From positions 5,031,368-5,095,367 of the forward strand of contig RPFO01000065.1 of the NCBI GenBank assembly GCA_009746045.1: a stretch of 64,000 nucleotides of DNA. Direction: 5' to 3'. This DNA is from Mesostigma viride (lineage: Eukaryota > Streptophyta > Mesostigmatophyceae > Mesostigmatales > Mesostigmataceae). The notes under the pieces are model-generated. The model was not told the origin of the DNA and did no database searches. It saw only the letters and a program-made list of their open reading frames with translations. Position numbers and translations under genes: made by a program. Shown piece after piece: positions 32,591 through 64,000 of this stretch (positions are counted from its first letter, which is position 1; each line of letters begins with the position of its first letter).

Positions 32591-33129
32591 GTCAGAAAAT
32601 TGACGTGAAGGTGCTAGGCTTGGACATCCTTAACGTGAAAGAGCACGGCGGGGTTAGACCTGGTTACCGCCTTGCCGACCTGATTTATGCGGATGATACC
32701 ACCCTCATTGAGAGCCCCGAGCACATTCAGACCTGGCTGGACTGCCTGGGCCTGGAGGCGCGGGCGGTGGGGTTGGAGATTAGTGTCAAAACCGAGGCGA
32801 TGGTGATTGGGGCCTCCAGTAAACCACCGCTGCCGCGCCTGCTCGACGGGACGGAGGTCCCGTTCCGCGACCGCTTCAAGCTGTTGGGGAGCTGGCTTCC
32901 TGACACCGCCGGCGATGTAGACACCCGCATCGGCCTGGCCTGGGCCAAGCTCCGTTCGCTCACACCCTACTGGCGCTCGAAGGGCCTGGGCGGGCACCGC
33001 AAGCGCATGCTCTTCAAGGTCCTCGTCCTCACGGTGCTCACGTATGGCGCCGAGGCGTGGACCCTCCCACCCAAACTGGCAGCTAGGCCGTAGACGGCAC
33101 GGTTTACAGGATGCTCCGACAGGTCCTTA

Positions 33130-33455
33130 ATTAATTAATTAATTAGACTCGTGCTCCCGTTGGGGAGTCACGGAGCATTAACCCCGATGAATGGATGGAT
33201 GGGTGCACACATTCCTACCGGTCTAATCTATCTACATTGGCTACATACTACATCTATCTAACAACATTCTATCTACGTCATCTATCTAGGCAGCCGCACG
33301 CTGCCCTAGGGGGAGCTATCTAGCGTGCCTCCCGCGGGATTGCACACGCGGGCGCTTCCCCACTGGGGGGGGCTCGTTGTCCTCTATGACCTGGGCCCAC
33401 TTGGCCTTGTCCATCATCTTCTTCCAAATCACGGAGAGGCCTAGGCCCCCCGGAC
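33130..33455 (-). mobile_element. 5'-truncated LINE inserted in another LINE, with target duplication
   Basis: The insert is flanked by the 12-bp direct repeat ACAGGTCCTTAA at 33118-33129 and 33456-33467. Read on the minus strand it begins with the last codons of a LINE ORF2, LSVIWKKMMDKAKWAQVI then EDNEPPPVGKRPRVQSRG. This is related to but distinct from the host copy's C-terminus. It continues through a 3' region ending CCCCAACGGGAGCACGAGTC and finishes in a (TTAA)n tail. Target duplication, 5' truncation and a tail together are the signature of target-primed reverse transcription. Confidence 0.85.
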
Positions 33456-33958
33456 AGGTCCTTAACGTAGGTTTTTCCGAGCGTCCTTCATCAGAGTCTT
33501 TGTATCATGGCATGCCTCGTGTTTCGGACGAGATTAGGCAGCGTAGGATAGCATTTGTAGGACACCTTGCCCGCACCAGCCAGGTCGACACCACCCTTGG
33601 TCTGGCAGGCCCCCAGCGGCTTGGCCAGCCAGGGCGGCACATTCTGACCTGGCCTGGCCCCGAGGACATTCCCAAAAGGGTAGGGAAACCTGTCACGAAC
33701 TACGTTCAGATGTTGCTGGACGACCTAGTGGTCCCAGCCCAGTTTGAGCACCGCATCCACTCTCTCTCCCGTCTTTGGACTGCCATGCAGGACAAGACGC
33801 GGTGGAAGAAAATTGTCAAGGCGCACACGCCCGACCCTGTGGGCAAGCCACCTCCCCCCAAGCGGAGGAGGCGTTTTGATGAGTAGTGTAGTTAGGATTT
33901 TCTAGATAGCTTAGAGTTAGGATAGTTCGATCACGCGCGCTTCCTCCACCCCATCCAT

Positions 33959-34592
33959 CATGGTTCCTCTCTCGTCGCAAGCGGTTGCACGACCTCACCT
34001 GGACGCTGGATGACGACCTCACCCCCGCTCAGCAACAGCAGCGACGCGACCTGTGGCCGGAATACCTCCGCCATAAGCAGGACCCCCAGAAGCCCAAGGT
34101 GTACTGGAGGGGCGGGGACCTGATGATCACTGACCACAAGATGTGCAGACGCCCCCAGCGGGCTAGAATAGGGCAATAGCCCTAGCTTGTAACCATTGGC
34201 GTCACTGCCGCTAAGGCAGCCATGCCTAGAATGTTGCCTAGCTGTGCCAACACACCTAGTCACGTGCCGCCAACGCACGGTACACAACCAGCCATAGCCT
34301 TAGCCTAGTCCTAGTACAGCCATGCTACGCCCTGGCTATGTTCAGATTACTTGCCCACGCTCCTTCAGCTATGATATGCTCACATGGGTCTTATTGCACC
34401 CACAGACTGCCGGATCGTTAGCGTGTCCGTTTAGCTAGCGCGCCCGAATGCAGCTGGGGCATGCCTTTGGCATGAAGGAGACTGGGGGTCTCTGCCCTTT
34501 CTCCTGTAGTGCACACACAGGGATTAAAAGCACTTCGGTGCTCCGTGACTCCCCAACGGGAGCACGAGTTTAATTAATTAATTAATTAATCC
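33959..34592 (+). mobile_element. 5'-truncated ORF1 end plus 3' region and (TTAA)n tail
   Basis: Encodes the C-terminus of ORF1, LTWTLDDDLTPAQQQQRRDL then WPEYLRHKQ and VYWRGGDLMITDHK (to 34179). About 380 bp of 3' region follow, ending GGTGCTCCGTGACTCCCCAA, CGGGAGCACGAG and then a (TTAA)n tail at about 34571-34592. As in the element at 13605, ORF1 is followed directly by the 3' end without ORF2. Its 3' end matches that of the nested insert at 33130 in opposite orientation. Confidence 0.65.
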
Positions 34593-34926
34593 ATCATGGA
34601 ATATGTGCTACATGACCTCCCCACGGAGGCGCAATTGTTATAATTTAATTTAATTTAATTTAATACCATAGGTAGGCTGACGCATAGCTAGCTTATGCTA
34701 CAAATGTGAGGTGGGCTCACTGAGACGTCGGCTAAGTAAGGCGCAAGCTGCATGATGGCCACAAGGTGCCAGAGCTAATTGAAGGTACTATAACGCTGTG
34801 CGCTAATATCATTATAGACATAGCGTGGCTAAATGTTGAAGGCATCATCCATGGGGGCCATTATGGGCGCACATGCGCGGGGGCCACATGCTAGGCTAAG
34901 CCTTACTAATCTACACTACTGGTATA
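34593..34926. repeat. LINE 3'-end fragments between two ORF1 copies
   Basis: 34598-34640 is a plus-strand LINE 3' end (ATATGTGCTACATGACCTCC, CCACGGAGG) followed by repeated TTTAA. From about 34800 the text resembles the minus-strand 3' region (TAGCGTGGCTAAATGTT, ATCCATGGGGGCCATTAT) that leads into the ORF1 end at 34927. Confidence 0.5.
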
Positions 34927-37900
34927 TATATTCCTAGTCTGAGGTGGCAGGAGGGGGCTGCCAGGGCTTGTGGTCAACGTGGATGACCGCCCCCCTCCAG
35001 TATACCGGCTTCCCCCGTGCGCTCTGCCGGAGCTGAAGGTAGGTCGGCCATAGCTCGCGTCGCCGCTGTTGCTGGGCCAGGGTCAAGTCGTCGTCCAGCG
35101 TGAAGCGATCTCCGAGAGCTTCTTGCGGCATTTAAGGAACGCCAGCTTGTCCGCCATGTACTTAACCCCTCATTGGTCCCATTTAAAGCCGAAAAATCGG
35201 CTGCAAAATGCTAAATTTGCAAACCACCCCACACCCAACCTACCAACATCCAAGGGCTGTCCTTGGGGGTCAAGCATGTCCATGAGTTGCCCTTCGGGGT
35301 GAGCTATCACAACCTAACATATCTGCAGGGTAGGCCATAGAAAACTACCGCCAAAGTTAGGGGGGTCGAGACGCGCGTTTTCATTTTTGGTAGAATGTGC
35401 ATTTTGAATTATGTTATAAGACCTAGGCACCTACCACTTCAGGGATGATAAACAATTAGTTGCTGAACAGTTTGAGCCATTGGGGTCATCGTTTGGGTGG
35501 GTATACCAGCAGTTACACCCAGTACAGCCCATAGGGGTACCGTTGGTAAAAAGCAACCAAGGGGGTAGGGGTGGGCATACTACCTACTAATACCTACTAA
35601 TATGGCCCCCAACCATGCCATACAATACATTTCCCTTCCACAATGATGGGGAAACATAACTGCATCATCACACTGCCCTTACATGGCACCTATGTGCAGG
35701 TGCCACCTTGTCCATGCACGTAGGTAACGTGGTACGGATACCCTACGCAAGGCATACATTATAGGAGGCAGCCACCAACAAACTAGTGACGTTGAGCCTA
35801 TTTCAGCCTGCCCTAGCAAGGATAAACTAGGCCTAAGCTGCTATAGCTTGCCAGGTGATGGCCAGCACACCTGGTGGCACATGCTGTCAATGGGAAGCTT
35901 TTACTCACCAGTTACGTGCTTGATGATGCCACAGAGACCAGCCAACTGCCTCACAATCATGCAATATGTGTATGGGAAATGTATAACAAACATATATGGA
36001 GGTATTCAAACCCATACAGCATCTAAAACTTATCACCATCACCCTGTGGCAGGTCAACTGACTGAGGGAAGCATCTAAGAAGGGTGTTTTAGAAAGGGGC
36101 CAGGCCAGGGTCAAGAAAGAGCATGAATAATGCAAAAAGAATGTGCTACACAAGCTAGAACGTATATATAAATGTCAAACATCGATAGGAAAACGATGCT
36201 GAAGCTTTACCAGGCATGGATGGCGTTACCTTGGCCCAGGCGGTGGCCGCAAAATGGCGCATTTCGGCACACCAAAGTTGTGCAGCATGGTCGCTAGATT
36301 CGGCGATTTCTTGCCACCCTTGCACGTTTATGACTACTATGTATCATAATAAGTACAAAGAAACCAATATATCCTTTAAAATACGCCGTAAAGGTATTGC
36401 TGTCAACGTTTCTATCGTCCGGCCTGATCGCAGTTTTTTCCAGCAAGAACGCTGCCGACACCTATCAAATGGCATTCCCGCGAACCAAAAATTGGCCTGT
36501 AGCATCTTTAGGACGTATAAAATCAATTTCCTAAGTTTGGCCAGAAAATTCGAACGCAAACGTAAATGCCATGCGTGGGCGCAAGCCGCCATGGCCAGGT
36601 CGTCGTTTTCCGGAATGCACGTTTTACGTGAAAAAGTACCCTGACCCCTTGTACTTTGACCGGCCAGAACACCTCTATAACTTTGTCAGAAGTATGCGAA
36701 CCCTAGTACCATGCTGTGAGGAAAATTATAAACTTTCGATCTTCTCAGCTAAACGTTTCCTAATTCTCAATAGTTTTCGCGCAATTTGGTCCCCCGCGGA
36801 GCAGCCGATGCACCGGCTGCAAGTCGATTTTTGGCGGAAAATCGGCTGCAAGACCAATGAGGGGTTAAAGGTTAGGAGCACGGGTGCCGGGCCAGCCTTC
36901 CCCCGCGCGCGGGGGAGGCGGACAGCCGACATGTCCAGCTCGATCACCAGTGAGTAACATGGGGGCAAAAATGGCGCGCTTAAATGCCTCGAGAAGGCTC
37001 GTGGAGGTCTCACCTCAGTCACCTGCCGGCTGGTCGAAGTGCTTGACGATGACATTGTGGCTGCCGTGCCGGGCGATGTCGGCTTCCTCGCGAAGGTCGA
37101 GGGATTGTTGCTTGAGTTGTGCCGAGATGGTGGAGGTGGTGGAGGTGGTGTGCTGCTTAAGCAAGCCCGCCCAGGTGGAGGGATGAGCATCGCCGGCCGG
37201 GCCAGCAGGCGCCGGCTGGTCGGCGATGTCCTTCATAGCCTGGGCGGTGAGGCCGGCGGTGTCATGCAAGCTCTCAGGGGCGGTGGCGGTGGCTTGAAGG
37301 CGTTGGTCGAGGTCGAGGAGCTGGGCTTTGATGTCGGCAGTGGAGGCGGAAATGGCAGTGGAGGTGGAGGCGGCGGCGGTGGAAATGTGAGGAAGTCAGT
37401 CAGCAGTCAGCGCCGGTGCCACCCATTGCTGCGACGTCGGCAGCAAGGGGGGTCACGTGCTGCTGAAAGGCTTCCGTGAGGATGGGGCGGAGGGTGGAGG
37501 CGGAGATGGATGGAGCCCAGATCTCGCGGTCGGAGCGCTGGAGAAGGGAGTTGAGGATGGCGTGCTGGAGCTGGGGGCGGGGGCAGCCAAGCATGGCGCT
37601 GTGGGCTTGCCAGCGGCTGCCGTTGCTGCTGAGGAGGCGACCTTGGTCGTAGAGATGGAGGCACAGGTCGTAAAGCGAGGCGTAGTCCCCGTAGAAGATG
37701 CAGTGCATAGCATCGGACGGAGACATGTTGGTCCAGTCGTGATCATCGACCTGGAAAGGTTGGGGCCGAAAGCGCGGTTCCGAGGGGCGGGACCATCCTG
37801 TTTTGTCGGCTGAGCGGCCGGTGCGTTTCGGGTCAGGCGATGCCGATGGCGAGGCATTAAGCCCGGGACGTTGCTGGGCGACCACCAGTGCACGACTAGT

Positions 37901-38011
37901 GTCACCGCTGCCTGCCGGACCTGATGGCGAAGCTGCAGCCTGGGCTGCAGAATTTTCATGGCCGAGCGCATCCGCCAAACTGCGTTGCGTCAAAGGACGT
38001 TTGCTCGTCAT
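34927..38011 (-). pseudogene. LINE ORF1, frameshifted and split by a 1.7-kb insertion
   Basis: Begins at the ATG at 38011, MTSKRPLTQRSLADALGHEN, and stays open to about 37400 through DDHDWTNMSPSDAMHCIFYG and YASLYDLCLHLYDQGRLL. Broken frames follow with HDTAGLTAQAMKDIADQP and LDLREEADIARHGSHNVIV to RLPRARGKAGPAPVLLTF near 36880. Here a TTAA-flanked element (35166-36864) is inserted. The ORF1 C-terminus resumes at about 35130 with FTLDDDLTLAQQQRRREL and ends near 34938. This copy and the one at 13442 form one ORF1 subfamily (MTSK.PLTQRSLADALGHENS); those at 15450, 29352 and 30905 form another. Confidence 0.75.
35166..36864. mobile_element. Non-autonomous piggyBac-like element (TTAA target duplication)
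   Basis: The 1,699-bp insert begins CCCCTCATTGGTC and ends with its exact reverse complement GACCAATGAGGGG (36852-36864). TTAA flanks both sides (35162-35165 and 36865-36868). Removing it with one TTAA restores the ORF1 text seen in the copy at 14052-15450 at the same point (CTTAAAGG). TTAA duplication and termini starting CCC are features of piggyBac elements. The subterminal phrase AATCGGCTGCAA occurs at both ends. No transposase is encoded, so movement would need a partner element. Confidence 0.8.
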
Positions 38012-38017
38012 ATATTG

Positions 38018-38772
38018 CCAACCATTTTTTCCTCCTGTTCACGTTTGCCCGGACTTACAGACTTTTTTTTTTCAAACTTATAGCCCGAGGCGGGGCCCAA
38101 GATTAATTAAGAGGTACCTTGAAATTAAATAAGAGACATGCCTCTATCCAGATATATTTTTGGACGCGAGTTGCGATTGGCGTTAACTTGTAGTAGTGGA
38201 CGACAACATGTCAAGCCGTTTATCATTCCGTTTATCAAGCCGTTTTTCATCTCGACTTTTACATTTTCACGAAGTTGTCAAAAAAGGATCAGTTATATAC
38301 CCAACTTCTCCTTTAAATCTCATCGACCGGGTTTCGAAACAACCCACGAACGCCGTAGATGCAGATCCAACGGAGTAAACAACGTCACGACCGACGCGGC
38401 GCCAAATAGTCGCCTAGGTTCCTAGCTTTTCTGCGTCGTACAACCTCGTGCCGCGTCGTGTACCCGTGGGATGTACCCGTGAGATGCAAAATCCGCTTGC
38501 CAGACCGGGATTCCGGGAACTCCGTCCAACAATACCGTCGTGCAGTACCACCAGTGCACTACCAATCTATCAATCGTACAATACTACGACTTAACGCCAA
38601 CAGAAACTCGCCTCCAAAACTATATATTCATAGATGCACGCCTCTTATTTAATTTCAAGGTACCCTTTATTTAATCTCAGACCCCGCAGGCCGCAGACTT
38701 GTCTTCTCCCGGTCAGGGCTAAGTTTTGCAAAAAACCTAAGTCCTAAGTCGAAACCATTTTTTCCTCCTGTT
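38018..38772. mobile_element. ~0.73-kb foldback-type insertion splitting LINE leader from ORF1
   Basis: The ORF1 start at 38011 is separated from its usual leader (38763-38893) by an insertion bounded by the direct repeat AACCATTTTTTCCTCCTGTT at about 38020 and 38752. Inside is a long inverted repeat: GGTACCTTGAAATTAAATAA and following bases at 38113-38135 match 38642-38664 exactly over 23 bp. Looser pairing extends outward to about 38101 and 38678. The interior (38136-38641) has no recognisable gene. The class is unclear; direct repeats of about 20 bp would be a long target duplication. Confidence 0.6.
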
Positions 38773-38893
38773 GCGTTTCAGATTCGGAAAATTATATCAG
38801 CATGTGCGTCTTAGAAAGACGAAGCGATAGTGATATTCACGGCTAAATTCGGTGCTCAAACGTGAAAGTTATGAGCTCCGCCGTCAGCCATGG
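38763..38893 (-). repeat. LINE-family 5' leader copy
   Basis: Contains CGGAAAATTATATCAGCATG, GTGATATTCACGGCTAAATT and CTCAAACGTGAAAGTTATGA, the leader that precedes ORF1 in the other copies at 13443-13590, 15451-15600, 29221-29351 (inverted) and 30911-31060. Confidence 0.8.
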
Positions 38894-39346
38894 CACCGGT
38901 GCACAATTACGTGACACCAATTACGTGTTTTAGCAGGTTAAGTACGGAGATATGTTACAAATTTATTTAATTTTGATATAGGGCGCAAGACATGTACGTA
39001 GCACTCTCAATTCTCATGCAAACGCTGATCGATATATCATGAGCCATGCATCCTTTTAGTTGTGAAGCAGTTATTCATGTTACAATGAGACAAGTATGCA
39101 AAGTATATGTATGCAAAGTATAAGAATTAAAAGTACATCATCGGGTACTCCGTGGCATGCCTTCAGTGCATGTTCACGCATTTACCTAGTAATTAATTAG
39201 TTAATTAATGCAAAGTAAAAGGACTATGATAGTCATGCAGCAGGTTTCCAGTTTTGTCTGGTCTGGTCTGGTCACGGTGCACATGGGGAAGCTGAGAGGA
39301 CCCAACAGATAACTGGCAGCCATGCCCAAAATCAATCGCCTGCCAA
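38894..39346. other. CFAP74 3' flank; nothing else recognised
   Basis: AT-rich sequence with a short TTAATTAATTA run at about 39190-39206. It presumably includes the 3' untranslated region of CFAP74. No gene recognised. Confidence 0.35.
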
Positions 39347-63036
<23,690 letters not shown>

Positions 63037-64000
63037 GCTCCGCACGCTGCCCTGGGGTGTCCGTCACATGTGGTTGGTCATTACATCGCTGCGGTGGGGG
63101 GAAGGGGGGACGGGCGAGTTGGTAATGTTGGTCCGGGTCGCCGGGTCATGGGGGGGATCATGATGGCGGGGGGTGGATGAGAAGAGAATAAAAAGGAAGG
63201 GAGAGTGAAAGAGGGAAGCATAGATGGGAGGAGAGGATCATGGGAGGGGATCGAATGAAGGGAAAAAGGAGGTGAGAAGAGAAGAATGAAGCCGAGGAGT
63301 GGGGCCACATGGAATACGTGCAGACGGATATTCTGGATGAATTATGATCATGTAGATTATTATAGGTGGTGATTATTTAGTACATTATGATGAGATGATT
63401 TAGTTGCTAGTCCCAGGGACGAGACAGTGCACAGGTAAAACATCGAAAGTGCTCTGCGCGGTGGAGAGCAAACAGTAGCACAATGAAATGTGAAGTGGGA
63501 GCCATTTGTGTGGAGCTAACTCCAGGTACAGAGGTGAGGGCATTTCAGTTTTTACCCCGGCTCGACGTGGTGCAAGTAACAAAGGCTGAATAACAATTAC
63601 AGCTTGCATTTGGGATCCTTTGGTGACAGCGACAGAATTAGCGAGTGTACAAAAATACTGTAATGGTAGCCCGAAGATGCCATTAATTTTTTTTTGTTGT
63701 GTACTGTATGATACAGCAGTGACACCAAAGCGCCCGTCAGCCAGAAAGAGTGTTCTCTGCAAAATGGAGCTGACTGAGGAGTCTTTCCAAAATGCACTGG
63801 GGAGGGCTTTCCAACAGAAAAAAGCATTAAACATTGTGTCCACCTGGAGTACCTCATCACAAAATGTGTCCACATGAAATCAGGGCCATAATGGATAGTG
63901 TAAACAAGTAATTAGCGCCGGTAAGTCACGTAGCTTATTAGAGTTAGGCTGGGTCACGGCAGAGCGCAAGGATAAAAACGCTGCATACCGCGGCGTACCA
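63037..64000. other. CFAP74 upstream region
   Basis: Should contain the promoter and 5' untranslated region of CFAP74. The part 63170-63290 is purine-rich on the plus strand. No TATA box was assigned. Confidence 0.4.
63400..63873 (-). CDS. Hypothetical 157-residue open frame
   Basis: An uninterrupted frame on the minus strand with balanced composition, including SSILQRTLFLADGRFGVTAV and KINGIFGLPLQYFCTLANS. The first codon is GTG, so it may be an internal exon or a chance frame. I do not recognise a family. It lies about 360 bp upstream of the CFAP74 start codon on the same strand, so it could be the last exon of another gene or transposon debris. Confidence 0.25.
   Translation of the reverse strand: MDTFCDEVLQVDTMFNAFFCWKALPSAFWKDSSVSSILQRTLFLADGRFGVTAVSYSTQQKKINGIFGLPLQYFCTLANSVAVTKGSQMQAVIVIQPLLLAPRRAGVKTEMPSPLYLELAPHKWLPLHISLCYCLLSTAQSTFDVLPVHCLVPGTSN

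Larger units (their letters stand above)
32140..33955 (+). pseudogene. LINE ORF2 reverse transcriptase and C-terminus, interrupted twice
   Basis: Reverse transcriptase text appears as LFIIVVDHVMRRARARF at about 32178-32240. It is broken by about 300 bp of AT-rich sequence (32290-32590), then resumes with YRLADLIYADDTTLIESPE (catalytic YADD), FKLLGSWLPDTAGDVDTRI and VLTVLTYGAEAWTLPP to 33093. A second, younger LINE fragment is inserted at 33130-33455. The frame resumes at 33468 with GMPRVSDEIRQRRIAFVGHL, TNYVQMLLDDLVVPAQFEH and HTPDPVGKPPPPKRRRRFDE, ending at 33886, and a short 3' region follows. The protein would be a target-primed reverse transcriptase; this copy is dead. Confidence 0.8.

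Overview
This window is eukaryotic nuclear DNA, most likely from a flagellated green alga (Chlorophyta, possibly a prasinophyte-grade lineage). That placement is inferred from three spliced or single-exon host genes: a plant/algal-type sterol C24-methyltransferase, a TM9SF-family nonaspanin, and CFAP74, a protein of the ciliary central apparatus that only organisms with motile cilia keep. Host exons are GC-rich with GT-AG introns. Everything else is repeats: retrotransposons, DNA transposons, satellites and microsatellites. No tRNA, rRNA, CRISPR or bacterial-type operon was found.

Layout. 1-6394: remains of a probable LTR retrotransposon (LTR 5616-6394) interrupted by a hAT DNA transposon (868-2484) with intact terminal repeats and an 8-bp target duplication. 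7725-9540: a long (AGGG)n/(TG)n/(GGGT)n block followed by about five copies of a ~184-bp satellite. 9600-16440: decayed non-LTR retrotransposon (LINE) pieces, including an ORF1-only element (13605-15600). 16656-18089: a Penelope-like reverse transcriptase on the minus strand. 18559-19680: sterol methyltransferase (minus), divergently arranged with the ten-exon TM9SF gene (plus, 20281-27877). 28800-39000: a second nest of LINE copies. It contains a LINE inserted in a LINE with a 12-bp target duplication, and a 1.7-kb TTAA-flanked piggyBac-like element inserted in a LINE ORF1.

39347-63036 (minus): CFAP74, reconstructed here as 13 coding exons whose phases all join and give 1,946 residues. Its introns are packed with tandem repeats. 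The ~9.8-kb intron 7 carries exactly 254 copies of a 31-bp unit with no net length change. One A/G site per copy works as a binary marker and exposes long internal duplications.

The LINE family links many repeats in the window. All copies share a 5' leader, an ORF1 with an N-terminal block I do not recognise, and a 3' end that finishes in a (TTAA)n tail. Several short (TTAA)n-bounded repeats are 5'-truncated copies of that 3' end. The most unusual structure is the 31-bp intronic array.
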